Source: Hawksworthiomyces lignivorus
Lineage: Eukaryota; Ascomycota; Sordariomycetes; Ophiostomatales; Ophiostomataceae
Reading direction: 5' to 3'
NCBI GenBank assembly: GCA_002917075.1
Contig: NTMA01000029.1
Span: forward strand, 312,810 to 376,809
DNA: 64,000 nt
The position numbers were made by a program, and so were the translations under genes. The notes under the pieces were generated by a model. The model had not been told where the DNA came from and did not search any database. It saw only the letters and a program-made list of their open reading frames with translations. Positions 1 through 11,205 of this stretch are shown piece after piece (within the stretch, counting starts at the first letter, position 1; the number at the start of each line of letters is the position of its first letter).

Positions 1-927
1 CGGGAACGCCAGTCAGGTCGGCGGTGAAGGTGAGGACCTGGTCCTGGGCGCTGACGTTGGCGCCGCCGTTGCCGGACACGACGTTCAGAGGAGGCAGGGT
101 GGGGATGGGGATCTCCGACAGGGGGAAGGGGCACGAGACGACAAACTGCTGCAGGGCAGAGAAGGCGAAGGCGCCGACGGAAGTGGTCAGGAACGGCTTC
201 TCAGACGGCTTGCGGTTCAGCAGGCTGCGGTAGAAGCCGTTCTGCTCGCCCTCCTGGCCGATGACCGATGCAACAGCGCGGACGGGGCCGTCGTCGCCGT
301 TCTTGGCCAGCGTCTGAGCGGCGTCCTGCAGGGTGCCGAGCACGACAGAGGTGAAGGTCTCAGCCAGAGAGATGGCACCGGCCAGGTCCGTGGTGGGGAA
401 CTTGTAGATGCAGGGGGTGGGGACGGTGCCGTGGAAGTGGCTGAGTACGTTAGCAGCGTTGATGGCGTGCAGCTCCTCTTGCTGTATGACATTGTTAGCA
501 AGAAGACAGTCAAAAACAAGCATCTAAGACGTGGATGAGAGGCGTTTGGTATACTTACAGCGAGGACGGTCTTGAAGACGCCAAGGATGGCATCCTTCTC
601 TGCCTGAGAGGGAAGGCCGTAGCCTGGGAGGTCGTTGGTGATGTTGTAGATCAGCGAGTTGAAAAAGGCAACCTCAAAGTTCTCGTTAAAGGCGATCAGC
701 TGGAACACGGGGATGCTGCTGCTGTTCAGTGCCGGCGGCGGCGGGGCGTTTGAGAGCGTGCCGTCAGCCAGCTTGTTGATGCCATCCAGCTGGGCGGCGC
801 TGGGGTTAGGGAACCCATCGTTGGGAAGCTGAGAGGCCGACGAGCCGGGAGTGGGAGCAGCAATGGTGCTTCCGGCCAGGAAGAGAGCGGCTGCGGTAGC
901 CTTGGAGACGAAGCTGTTGAAGAGCAT
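1..927 (-). CDS. Rds1/LsdA-like secreted ferritin-like protein (3' end cut by window)
   Basis: The product starts with a signal peptide (Ala/Leu-rich core ending near residue 23) followed by a ferritin-like region of the kind found in fungal stress-response Rds1 and late-sexual-development proteins. One intron (482-558) has a GTAAGT donor and a CAG acceptor. It joins two phase-0 exons and rebuilds the conserved stretch AEKDAILGVFKTVLA-QEELHAINAANVL, with a Glu pair and a His of the type seen in the ferritin-like helices. The C-terminal part lies beyond the window start. Family members are secreted or wall-associated and linked to stress or sexual development; the biochemical role is unknown. 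Family assignment is good, function is not established. Confidence 0.85.
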
Positions 928-3900
928 TGTGTATTATTTGTGAGTGAGTGGCTGTAGGATGTAGAAATGAAGCGAAAGACAAGGTTGTTTTGAAGAAGTG
1001 AGATGTGATATTAGATTAAGTGTAATGAGTTGAGGATGAGGATGATATACAAGAATGATACATGCCAAGTAAGGAGGGACAGACGATGATTAAATAGAAG
1101 TCCATGAAGGGGCTCTTTTCTATGAACGACATCGATCAACAAAGACTAACCGACCATCTCGCTGGGTTCAATGACACCGCCCATCGTTTGTTGGCCCAGA
1201 CCCATCCGATCCTTCTCAATCAACAACGCCTCTTTGTTTGCTAGTGTGTATGTGGATGTGGACAAGGGAACCGGTCTGTTGGCGACTTTGCTCTATTTCG
1301 GTGCCCGGGTACAGAGTCTTCCGAAATCAGCCACAAAGAAAAAAGGGCCTAGAAAGGCAAAACTAACCAAACCCAGCGCAAGTGATTACATGCAAGGGTG
1401 GAAAGCAGACTAGAGCCACAGATAGCTACAGTGTAATTACGATCACCGAATTCATGGTATTTGCTGGTCAAATCTTACGCGGCGGAGTCTCTGGAATAAG
1501 GTTTCTTGCTGGTTCTTGGCCCCCATGTTGCTTTTTCGGGATTGTCGTCAGCCAAGAAAAGTCAAACTTATTTTTAACAGGGGGGCTGAGCACTGGTTTG
1601 GAGGCTGCAGTAGCGCAGAAGTGGGTGAGATTTTGAGTGAGAGTAATTTGAGTGGACTTCCGAGGACGGTTTAGGCAAGGAGACATACCGCGCCAAATGG
1701 ATTGGCTAGCAGGGACAGACCTCTATTTTGACCCGTTTGTCCCGACGAATCACAAGAGTGTTGGATGGAGATTGTACAGGTCGTTTCCGTAGGGCTACAG
1801 AGATGGCGGAGAACGAGGGTGGAGCGTGGACACTTGCAAGTGGCTGATGCTACGGATCCCAAGCCAAAGCACTCCAATATTTTACCTGTTGGAGGGTCGT
1901 GTGGCAGTAATGGCAGTAGAAGGAATGAATCGAAGGAAGAAGAACAACCAGAAAAAGCGACCCAGGAAGTGGTCAACCCTAGCAAGCTGGTCCATCTGCG
2001 AGAAACGAAACGAAACAAAACAAACCCCGAACCAGGGTCGAGCGCCACGAGCAAATTCTGCTCACAACAGAACAGCAATGACCTTCCCAAAGCTTTCTTA
2101 ATTTTTTTACTCTTCTGTTGTCTTATGCTCGTGTTCGGAAAATAAGCTTGAGCTATTTATTTGTCCCTATGTAGTCTAGTTCAACAGTGTTATTTTATTG
2201 CGGCTTACTTTTTCTTACGTCTCCAAAGCTCCCTTGTTAGTTCTGGTATTCTCACAAACCACCAAATCTCCACACAAGCCCGAAAAGATGCAAGTCGATT
2301 GTAATATTAATATGGAAGGGCTGCTAGCCGCCCACATGGTACAAGTTGTGGCTGGGGCGTGTCTTGCTGCGAGGCATGTATTCTTGAGGGCTGGCCTGGC
2401 CACCCATGACCGCGCCGTTGGTTATTTTTGATGGCGTCCCTGGTCTTACACAGCCTGGCTTGCGCTAGCGCGAATCTGCTGGAGCTACGCAGCACAACGT
2501 CCAGCCAAATTGCTATTTTCTGCGCGGAAGCGTTTATTCCGAAAAGAAAAAAAACGGTCCTTCTGTGTCAGCTGCCTATTTGGCTGATCTCACCCAACTC
2601 ACTTTTTTCTTTGTCCATTAGTCTTATTCCTCACATTATTGCCTACAACACTTCCCGTTTACTGTTGGTCTTGCAGAGTCTGTAAAGACAGATGCGGAGT
2701 ATCCGAGGGAGAATAGGAAATATTGGAAGCCACTTCTTTATCACTAGCCAACTTAACGGGTATTAAGTTTTCTTCGTGAGAAAAGTGCGGCACCAGGTGT
2801 AGTTACTACACGTAGAAAACTAGAAAATTTCCCGCGACGTATAGGCCCAGGATCAGTGCTTACTTTCTTTGTTTTGTTGTGAGGTGATAGACAGCTTTGT
2901 TTTTGTAGCAGGGGCATGTACCCAAAGTTCCACTTAACAATCGCCTTTCACCGATAAATTCAATCCCCGCAAGCAGGTTTGCTCCTTGCAAATAGCCACG
3001 CCAAAGCTCTCTGATCCACTGGCTTTACTTAGGCATGGTACCATGGAGAATTAAGATTGTGATTATTGAGTGCCGATCTTGGTGAAATTCGGTAACGGTT
3101 GACTCGAGTTCGCCAGCAGCAACATCATTTTTTTTTGTTCTTTCTTTCTTTGACGGACGCTGCATGGGATCTCGTAAGTCGAGAAGCTAATACGGAGTCT
3201 CTTCATCAGCTACGTTATCCATAACTCTCGCGGACTATCATATCTGACTCTGTCAACCAGCCACCAGCAAGGGCTTTCAAGTACGGATAATGCAAAATCG
3301 TCATTACTCTGGTGAGACTGACGTTGAGAACGCGTCATCGAAAAGAAAGAACAAAGAGAGAAAAGAGGTGAATGAATATTTCAACAATTGTTTCATATCG
3401 TACATGGTTTTGATCCTTCACCAGTGCGATAAAATTGACAGCAATTAATGAAAGGATCTACTTCTTTGCTTGTAGACACAAGGTTGTAGACACAAGGAGA
3501 CCTCTCGTCTCCAACAACAGTGCATTTGTATGCCTGACAGCAAAGAGCGGCCATATACGGTATTGAAATTTCGAGGCTTTCGTAGCAGTTTTATCATTAA
3601 TTCGTCATTACTCCATAGACATCCTAGGTCACCGGATCCTTCGCCAGATCCTCCATGGTTGTGCGCTGTGTAGAGGTGCATAATGCTTCCTTCGCGTCCG
3701 TGCAATAGTTATTTCTCGATTTTGGTGCGGCAGGCCAAACCCTTTAGCTCTCAAACTCGCCGACTTTTGCTGAAACCTGCACCATTGCGCTGGTTGACTC
3801 GTCAAAGGACTCCATGTCGCCTTTAACCAGCAGCTCAATGATCTCTATCGAAAGATCTTTTGGTTTGGAAGTCCGACAGCGGTCAATTATTGAATTGTGT

Positions 3901-4973
3901 GATATCAAATGTTACTTGTAGAGGACAATTGTATGCTACGGTGTGCCAGCCATTTCTCTCAAGCTTCCTAGGCGATCAGCCTTTCTCATAGCGAGAGAAG
4001 TGATGTTTAGATAATCCGGCTGCCAATATCTGCAACCAACAGTTAGTGCATTAATCGGGTCAGCTTGCGCGGAGTTATTTCTTCACCATCTCGGTGTTCC
4101 GGCAAGAAATGAGAAATTTCCTTGACAATGTACATTTTCTCAATTCACCTCCCGCTCCAAGTTTTCTCAAGTCTTCTACAGCTTAATGGAATTCTAGATA
4201 GTGCGAGTTAGGCTTAAATTTTAACAAATCCAAAATGGATTGTATGAAAGTCTATGGGACTCATAATTAACGTCACAAGTTGTAGACTATGTTTATTTAA
4301 TGGCTAAAGGTAAACAAACCTAAGAGAGGCTGCTGAATCGCGTAGAAAGAAAAATCACAAGAGAAAAAGAACTCAGAAAATCTGCAAGATTCCGTTTTGA
4401 TTTTCCACATTGCATTCTCATTACACTATTATATCGACCTGCCGTAATTTTTTTTTCCCTACAAAAACTTACCATCAAATAACATGCAGCAGAAATTTGA
4501 GATGCAGTATTTAGTAGCTTGCTAGGCGAGTCAGATCATATATTATCTTGACGTTCGATCTCATACAGCGTCGGATAATATATCAAAATTAACCTGGGGT
4601 TAAATGAGTTGCAGCCAACGCTGGGCGGTATGGATTATTCTTGAGTACCGCAGAAATATAACTGCTCACAACTGCTGCTTTGTTTTGTTTCTTGCCTGAT
4701 TAAACCGTCTTCGCCTTGAACCGTGCTGATTCCATATCCACAGTCAAAGAGAAAGCGGAAGAAGGAGGTTCGGAGAGGAGGAACTTGAAATAAAGCGGCC
4801 GTTTCATTTTACCGGCATTGCTATATGGTACATTTGCAACTTGATCTTGGTATTCTAACAGCCAATTCGCATATATATCAATCATGTAGGCCCGATACAT
4901 GAAAAGGAGATACTCTGCGTTGCAGGTCAGTACAGAGACTGCAAGCCTGTAGCATTCGGTACGACTATCAACG
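928..4973. other. Gene-poor 4 kb interval
   Basis: I see no convincing gene here. Open frames are short, overlap on both strands and match no family I recognise. The interval is AT-rich and holds a perfect 14-bp tandem duplication at 3470-3497. The last few hundred bases presumably contain the promoter of the DUF8021 gene and the first few hundred that of the Rds1-like gene. Confidence 0.5.
3470..3497. repeat. Perfect 14-bp direct tandem repeat
   Basis: The unit ttgtagacacaagg occurs twice head to tail (3470-3483 and 3484-3497) with no mismatch. It lies in non-coding DNA and is probably a local duplication. Confidence 0.9.
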
Positions 4974-7016
4974 ATGTATACACGGAAAGTTGTAAGCGCA
5001 GGGGCGGCATTGGCTGCGGCAGCCTCATATGTCGAGGGTGCAGTTGTAGCATCTGCGGCAAGCTGCGACCGGGCTTGCTTGGAAGGCGTCATGGATAAGT
5101 ACTTGACGGCTTTGGCATCTCATGATGCATTAAAGCTTCCTACGACACCAGATGTGTTGTATGTCGAAAACGACCAGATCCTGCCTATTGGTACTGGTGA
5201 GTGGCAGATTGCCGGCTCACCTGGCAAATACCGCCATGTTTTCTCTGATCCGCAGGAGGGACAAGTGGGCGCCATCACTACTATAACAGAAAACGGCGTC
5301 CGCATTATTTACATTGCCCGATTAAAGGTCGAAGCCGACGGTAAGGTAAGCGAAATCGAGACGCAGATCACGCGGGATTCAGGCGGCGCAGCCATGTACG
5401 AAAATATGACTGTTCCAGAGGCCGTCTGGCTGCAGGCTGTTCCGCCGGACCAGCGTATCCCGCGGGACAGGCTTGTGTCGCAAGCCAACAAGTACTACAA
5501 TGGTATGGAGCGCAACGATCCAAAGGGCGACTACTCGTTCTTTGACAAAGACTGCAACCGCCTCGAGGATGCCCTGCAGACGACGAACCAGAAGACTGGT
5601 GCGGCTTACGGCCACTCCAACGACACGGTGTTTGCCTCTCTGGGCTGCCAAGCGCAATTCCAGACAGGGTTTCTGGGGTTTGTCACCCGGATCCGCGAGC
5701 GGCGCTTCCCGGTCGTGGACGAGGAGCGGCAAGCTGTTCTGGCCATGACTACGCTGGACCACAACGGCACAGTTCGATTTTTACCCGATGTAAACGGCGT
5801 CATGGCGCCAATCCCTCATTATTTTGACGTGCCGCGTTCTCTACAGGCGGCCGAGGCTTTCCGCCTGCGAGGAGATAAGCTGTACCGCATCGAGATGACC
5901 TTGACTGAGGTCCCTTACCGCATGCGCTCGCCGTTCCACGTCGGCGCGGCAGAGAACCTTCGGTACAACGCCAGCCTCGCCAAGAACAGCACCGTCGCTC
6001 CCAAGCCGTTCCCGCAGCCCTGCAACCGCATATGCCTGCACGACGTGACAGACCAAGTCCTGCGCGCCCTGCTGGCCCACAGCCCGGCAGCTCTGCCGCT
6101 GGCCGCCGGCGCGCAGTATTCGGAGAACGGCCAGTTCCTGGAGTGGGGCAACGGCCTGTGGGAGACGCTGCAGAAGGTGGCGTGGCCCGGCCGCAGCCGC
6201 GGGCACAATGCGACGGACAGCCTGGACGGCGGGTACGCCGTGCATCTGGCCGACGCCGCCGCGAACACGGCGGGCTACTGGGGCCTCGGCCAGGAGCAGA
6301 CGACGCCGGGCGTGCTGGCGCTGTGCATCCAGCTGGACGCGGCCGGCCGCATCAGCGAGATCGAGGCCCTCGACGTGCGCGCCGAGACGACCGGCGCCCG
6401 CGGCGGCACCATGACGCTCATGCGCCCGCCGCTGCCGGTGGAGTGGCAGGGCGACTCGCTTGGCGCGCTGGCCGCGGCCTTCACCCAGCACAGCAACGCG
6501 AGTAGCAGCAGCAACGCGAGTAGCAGCAGCAACGCGAGCAGCAGCAGCGCCGCGGGCTCAGCCGGCGAGACGGCGATCCCCTCGACGCTGGTCGATGCCT
6601 ACTTCACCGGCCTGGAGAAGCACGCCAGCGCCGGCGTGCCGTTCGCCGCGAGGTGCGCCCGCCGCGACAACGGCCAGCAGCTGTCGGGCAACAGCAGCTC
6701 CTGCGCAGACCAGATGAACGGCGTCGGCGCCGCGCCAGAGGGCCTGACCAATGCGACGACGGCCGTGCGCGACCGCCGCGTGCTAGTGCGGGACAGCCAC
6801 AAGGGCATCGTCTTGGCCGTCGCGATGGTGGACAACTCCGCTATCCCCAAAACCAATGCGACCCTGCCGCCAACAGAGCGTGTTCCGGGTACGTATATGG
6901 TGCCGCAGCTCATCAAGGTAGATAATGGGTCCATTTCGCGCGTGGAAAGCATGATCAAGTGGGTGCCATATGGATACAAGTCGGCGTGGTCGGACGAGAA
7001 GAAAATAACTGGCTAG
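4974..7016 (+). CDS. Secreted protein with two tandem DUF8021 modules
   Basis: A single-exon 680-aa protein with an N-terminal hydrophobic, Ala-rich signal peptide. A first module of about 300 residues begins CDRACLEGVMDKYLTALASHD. A second begins CNRICLHDVTDQVLRALLAHS and repeats the same landmarks: (S/V)EN(D/G)Q near a G(T/N)G(E/L)W motif, and the I(S/E)EIE strand. Each module also has a second half (DRLVSQANKYYNGMERND, then STLVDAYFTGLEKH) that resembles an NTF2/SnoaL-like repeat, so four related units may be present. The modules are separated by a Ser/Asn tract of three 18-nt repeats that sits inside module 2. DUF8021 proteins are usually secreted fungal proteins of unknown function. The second module is markedly more GC-rich than the first. 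Many N-x-S/T sequons suggest glycosylation. Confidence 0.85.
   Translation: MYTRKVVSAGAALAAAASYVEGAVVASAASCDRACLEGVMDKYLTALASHDALKLPTTPDVLYVENDQILPIGTGEWQIAGSPGKYRHVFSDPQEGQVGAITTITENGVRIIYIARLKVEADGKVSEIETQITRDSGGAAMYENMTVPEAVWLQAVPPDQRIPRDRLVSQANKYYNGMERNDPKGDYSFFDKDCNRLEDALQTTNQKTGAAYGHSNDTVFASLGCQAQFQTGFLGFVTRIRERRFPVVDEERQAVLAMTTLDHNGTVRFLPDVNGVMAPIPHYFDVPRSLQAAEAFRLRGDKLYRIEMTLTEVPYRMRSPFHVGAAENLRYNASLAKNSTVAPKPFPQPCNRICLHDVTDQVLRALLAHSPAALPLAAGAQYSENGQFLEWGNGLWETLQKVAWPGRSRGHNATDSLDGGYAVHLADAAANTAGYWGLGQEQTTPGVLALCIQLDAAGRISEIEALDVRAETTGARGGTMTLMRPPLPVEWQGDSLGALAAAFTQHSNASSSSNASSSSNASSSSAAGSAGETAIPSTLVDAYFTGLEKHASAGVPFAARCARRDNGQQLSGNSSSCADQMNGVGAAPEGLTNATTAVRDRRVLVRDSHKGIVLAVAMVDNSAIPKTNATLPPTERVPGTYMVPQLIKVDNGSISRVESMIKWVPYGYKSAWSDEKKITG
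6491..6544 (+). repeat. Coding minisatellite, 18-nt unit x3 (Ser/Asn linker)
   Basis: Three head-to-tail copies of cagcaacgcgagtagcag (the third with one change) encode SNASSS-type repeats in the linker of the tandem DUF8021 protein. Copies are at 6491-6508, 6509-6526 and 6527-6544. Because the unit is a multiple of three, copy-number change would keep the frame and alter linker length and predicted glycosylation sites. Confidence 0.9.
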
Positions 7017-7497
7017 GTAGAGGAAGACTGAGGAGTAGGATTCGTCAATGTGTATAAAAATGGAGCGGAGTAAGCATCATTTCCGTGGCACGCCTTGTAC
7101 CCTCCCGAGATGGCATGAAACTCATTGTAGCCTACACATCTAAAGGACAAGAAATGAAAAGGAGAGTCCCGACATTGTACATCAAAGTCCGATTACGCCT
7201 CGAGGTATTGTGGTATTTTGTTCCTGATCGGTGTTTACCACGACCGTCGACATTGCGTTCTAAATACAGAAATCATCATCGGATCCGCACTTGCTCGGAC
7301 ACCGAGCCAAGACCAGAGATCTTATATCGACGTTGCAATAGCACATTTTGCTTCTGAGACAGTGTAAGCAGGACAAAAATGGAGAGCCAAGCGCTGATCC
7401 GGTGCCGACGTCGGCGTTAGACCGATGCTAGACGGCTCTGATTTGTCGGGTCCAACTGCTACCGACTTTCCGTCACGATGTAGGATGCGGTGAAATA

Positions 7498-7536
<39 letters not shown>

Positions 7537-8654
7537 GAGCAGGGATACGAGATGGACTTTAAAGTGTGCTTGATGAAATTTGTCAGAACGTTTCAAGCAA
7601 TGACGTCGGATTTAGTGTTCTTGGCCGGCCTAAACTTCACGGACATGGATCGGCTCTGCTGAGCGTCGTCAACAGTCGGCATTGCGTTAAGGCCGCAAAT
7701 GCTTGCGTCGCAAGGAGATGGAGGGTGGTTGGGCACTTCGATTGGCGACGAGTGGGTAGCACGGCATTCGATTTGCACAAGATTGATTTTTGTGTTCTTT
7801 GCAGCGAGTGCCGGACAGTATAGCAAGGTAGCAAACAAAACAAATACGACGATCAATCTGTGAATAGGAACACAGCTGCCAAACTGCCGGGTTGGTTGCT
7901 GTGGGCCACTGCTGACAGGACGGTGTAGTCTGCAGGGGATAACCAGCAACAAAACGGCAAATTGGCATGCGAAGCCAGATGCAAATGATAAGAAAGAGCA
8001 GTCACAAACCGAAGGATGCAAGTAAATCAGAAAATATCATCAATGGTCATAACTTCTCCGTGCGTTTCTGCTATTTTCTTGCGGCTAGATGCCAACCGAT
8101 CACAAGCAGCGTCTGGGGAAAATATAACGTAAAGAATAAACTCATTAATAGCGCATGAAAGCTAGTTTTAGTTACTACTAGTTTGCTCGTTGGTCCGCAG
8201 ATGTACACTGACCACCGGATGCAGGCTGCCGTAAATCCTGGAGACAGAGGCGCAAAACCGCACAAGCGACGAGGCGACTTTGCTGGTTTTCCCTGGTCCC
8301 GTTAGCGTCGCCCTCAAACGGCACGGCTGCCGAGAGGCGAAGGGCGGACTAACCGCCCTGAAATCACCAGGGAGAACAGCGAACGAGCTGAGTCCAAGGC
8401 ACCATGCGCTCGCTAAGTGATGGAAATAAATTGACGGAGCTAACAGCGAGAGCCCAGACCGAATGTAAATCATTTCCTGGGGAAATTTTTTTTATTTATA
8501 TCACAGAAGGGAAGAAATTGTATTTAATGAACATGGCTTGCCAGATGGCTGCGACGTGGTGTGATCTTCAGTAGATGTTAGCAAGCAAGGGTCTGTCTCA
8601 TCACTTGATTTTTTTTTTTCTTCACCCTTAGTTCATGGGATAAACAAGCCGAAA
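7017..8654. other. Intergenic, no gene seen
   Basis: A 1.6 kb interval between two plus-strand genes. It contains a 35-base T run at 7501-7535. Open frames on both strands are short and unrecognisable. The 3' part should contain the promoter of the MFS gene. Confidence 0.5.
7501..7535. repeat. Poly(T) run of 35
   Basis: An uninterrupted homopolymer of 35 T. Such runs can come from the poly(A) tail of a retroposed transcript, but I see no target-site duplication or retroelement sequence next to it. Its length may also be an assembly or sequencing artefact. Confidence 0.85.
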
Positions 8655-10301
8655 ATGAACATGGACTCCGAGAAAGATGACTCCCGTGCCAGCACTCTTG
8701 GCGTTCTCGGCCGGCCTACCGAGGTCGACTTGGAGAAGGGATCAGAAAAGCGGCCACAGTCACCTTCATCACCGGTGTCATTGTCGTCCTTGCAGCAGCA
8801 ACAAGAAGAACAACTTGAACAGCAGCAACGAAAACATAGCATACTCGCAAAGGCACCGTCCAATGCTTCCAGGAGCAAATCTGCGCGGACGATGGCCGAC
8901 ATGGATCCCGAGTTTCTCGTCCGGTTTGCGCCGGGGGACGCAGACGACCCCCACAATCTTAACAACAACCGGAGAACAGTCATGACACTCGTTCTTGGTC
9001 TCCTCGCATTCTGCGGTTCTATGGGTTCATCCATCGTTACACCTGCAGAGTCTGCTATAGCCGCCGACCTGGGCATGTCCTATGAAGAGACCGTGCTTCT
9101 CATGGCCCTTTTTGTGCTGGGTTTTGCGCTGGGTCCGCTGCTATGGGCGCCGGTCAGCGAGGCATACGGCCGCCGCTGGTCCATTCTCCCGGCAGTGTGC
9201 GTCATGGGACTGTTCAGTATTGGCTCGGCGACAAGCCAGACACCGGCAGCGCTGCTGGCAACGCGTTTTCTGGGCGGCGTCTTTGGCTCGGCACCAATCA
9301 GCAATGTGACAGCAGCCCTGGGCGATTTCTACTTGCCGCGCGAGCGCGGCGTCGCCATGGCCTTCTACTCGGTCTGCGTGATCGGCGGCCCCTGCCTGGC
9401 TCCCGTCGTCGGCGCCGCCATCGTCAACAATCCACACATGGGCTGGCGCTGGACGCAGTACATCCAGGCCATCATCACCTTTTTTGTCGCGGCCATCGCC
9501 TTTGTGTCCTACCCGGAGACGTACGGCCCTGTTCTGCTCGACCGCAAGGCAAAGGCGCTGCGGGCGAGCACGGGCGACGACCGCTACTGGCACCCGCACG
9601 AGTTTGACCAGGTCACCCTTCAGACGGTCGTCACCAAGCACCTGAGCCGGCCGCTGCGCATGTTCTTCACGGAGCCCATCGTCACCTGCATCGCCCTCTA
9701 CGCCTCGTTTGTCTACGGCCTCATCTTCATGACGCTCGAGGTGTACCCGATCGTGTTCCGCGAAAACCGCCACATGGGCCCCGTGGTGTCCACCCTCCCC
9801 TTTATCGCCCTCTTTGTCGGCGCCGCCAGCGCCATCGTCATCAACGTCGCCAACCAGCCGCTGTACTCAAAGGCCGTCGCGCGCAACGGCGGCCGCGCCG
9901 TGCCCGAGGCCCGCCTGCCGCCCATCATCCTGGGCGGCGCCTTCATCACCATCGGCCTCTTCTGGTTCGGCTGGACGGCCGCGCCCAGGTACCACTGGGC
10001 GCTGCCGACCGTGGGCGGCGGGCTGATCGGCGCGGGCTTCAACGTGGTCTTCCAGCAGTGCATGAACTACCTCGTCGACTCCTACGGGCGCTACGCCGCG
10101 AGCGCCACCTCCGCCAACACCGTGCTGCGGTCGTTTGTCGCCTGCGGCCTGCCCCTGGCGGCGCGGCCCATGTTTGAAAACATGGGCATCGGCCAGGCGG
10201 CGAGCCTGCTCGGCGGTATCTCGTGCCTGGCTCTGCCGGTGCCCTTCTTGTTCATGCGGTATGGTTCCAGACTGCGATCCATGTCCAAGTTTATCGAGTA
10301 G
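8655..10301 (+). CDS. MFS transporter, DHA1 (polyamine/drug:H+ antiporter) type
   Basis: A single-exon 548-aa protein. A hydrophilic, Gln-rich N-terminus of about 105 residues is followed by 12 predicted membrane segments in two groups of six. The loop after segment 2 carries an MFS motif-A-like sequence (GPLLWAPVSEAYGRR). DHA1 signatures are present: RFLGGVFGSAPISNVTAALGDF, then FYSVCVIGGPCLAPVVGA, and the PETYGPVLL sequence after segment 6. Family members at the plasma membrane export polyamines, drugs or toxins by proton antiport. No biosynthetic genes adjoin it, so the substrate cannot be inferred. The first ATG of the frame is used, with adenine at -3. Confidence 0.9.
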   Translation: MNMDSEKDDSRASTLGVLGRPTEVDLEKGSEKRPQSPSSPVSLSSLQQQQEEQLEQQQRKHSILAKAPSNASRSKSARTMADMDPEFLVRFAPGDADDPHNLNNNRRTVMTLVLGLLAFCGSMGSSIVTPAESAIAADLGMSYEETVLLMALFVLGFALGPLLWAPVSEAYGRRWSILPAVCVMGLFSIGSATSQTPAALLATRFLGGVFGSAPISNVTAALGDFYLPRERGVAMAFYSVCVIGGPCLAPVVGAAIVNNPHMGWRWTQYIQAIITFFVAAIAFVSYPETYGPVLLDRKAKALRASTGDDRYWHPHEFDQVTLQTVVTKHLSRPLRMFFTEPIVTCIALYASFVYGLIFMTLEVYPIVFRENRHMGPVVSTLPFIALFVGAASAIVINVANQPLYSKAVARNGGRAVPEARLPPIILGGAFITIGLFWFGWTAAPRYHWALPTVGGGLIGAGFNVVFQQCMNYLVDSYGRYAASATSANTVLRSFVACGLPLAARPMFENMGIGQAASLLGGISCLALPVPFLFMRYGSRLRSMSKFIE

Positions 10302-10738
10302 CATAGGGACCTAAAATAGAACAACTCGAGTTCGACGTATTCTGGGAATTCGACCCTTCGCTTGCATTTGATCTCGTTTATTTTTGCACAGCTAGCGGCG
10401 TTGGAAGCACATAAAAGGCAATTTTGTTCAGTCATTTAGAATAGCGGTTTTCTCCTGCCCTCGAGAAGATAGATCGAGAAAAAATAATAACAAGATAATA
10501 TAACGAAAAGAAAATACTGCAGTGCTACATGCTATGGATGATGCTGTTTCAAGAACTGTTGTCTGTGTCTAATGTTTAAGTCGCCAATCTTGGTATCACA
10601 TAAAAATGCTGCACACGCGCTCAACACGGCCCGCTCTCCACGTCGTGTTTAATTCATACACCGCAACTTTCCCACTTCTCAGAATCTATTTTCTGAACTT
10701 TATTTCCGTCGGAGGAAATAGTTTGATCCTTCTTTCTG
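10302..10738. other. Convergent intergenic gap
   Basis: This 437-bp gap lies between convergent genes and should hold both 3' UTRs. I searched it for a further C-terminal exon of the GFA gene on the minus strand. One short frame reads VYELNTTWRAG..., but it does not join the preceding exon in phase. Confidence 0.4.
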
Positions 10739-11205
10739 TCAGCTGGATGAAACGCTTTGATATGCAGGCCAAGGGGAAAAAAGAGAAAAAGGTACGCACC
10801 CATCCTGGATCAGGCTCGTACGGACCATACGCAGCTCGCCACGGTCTTTCATGGCGACGGTCCACAGCATGCACCCACAATTTCCACAAAAGTGCTTCTC
10901 CTTGGGTTGACCGCTCTGCGTGCCATCTTTGATCGTGTAAATCTTCCAGTAGCTGAGGGGGTCTTCGACGACCACGTGGTCTGTCCGATATTCAGCCATC
11001 TAGAGAGTTAGATCAGACCACATCCGATGCGTTTGGAAGGGCGGGACAAGTGAGATACAATCTGGTATTCGCTGCCACCGTCTCTCTGGCAGTCTGTACA
11101 GTGACACTGAATGACTCGACGGGGTCGCCTCGTGAGCGTATACCGGATGCCGCCACAGAGACAGCCGCCTCTAAAAGGGGGCGATGGTGCAGGCTCTGAA
11201 GGCAT
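10739..11205 (-). CDS. GFA-domain (CENP-V/formaldehyde-activating family) protein
   Basis: Two exons (11205-11059 and 10999-10739) are joined across a 59-nt intron and give 135 aa. The Cys pattern is that of the glutathione-dependent formaldehyde-activating enzyme/CENP-V fold: CLCG near the start, CHCTDCQR, and later CGNCGC. These Cys residues bind zinc in the family. The start chosen is the first ATG in frame, 12 codons before the first zinc ligand pair. The C-terminus is odd. After RTSLIQDG the frame runs through a good donor-like sequence (GTGCGTACC) and stops soon after, without the usual GFA end. Either a last exon was missed or the gene is slightly truncated. Most fungal GFA proteins have unknown substrates. 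Confidence 0.75.

Noticed and set aside
1765..2145. A 126-codon plus-strand open frame
   Set aside because: An opposing frame of similar length overlaps it, there is no recognisable motif, and the composition does not differ from flanking non-coding DNA.
5841..6491. Long opposing open frames inside the DUF8021 gene
   Set aside because: They are shadows caused by the very high GC of the second module.
9141..9773. A 210-codon minus-strand frame inside the MFS gene
   Set aside because: It is antisense to a clearly coding MFS region and has Arg/Ala/Asp-rich shadow composition.
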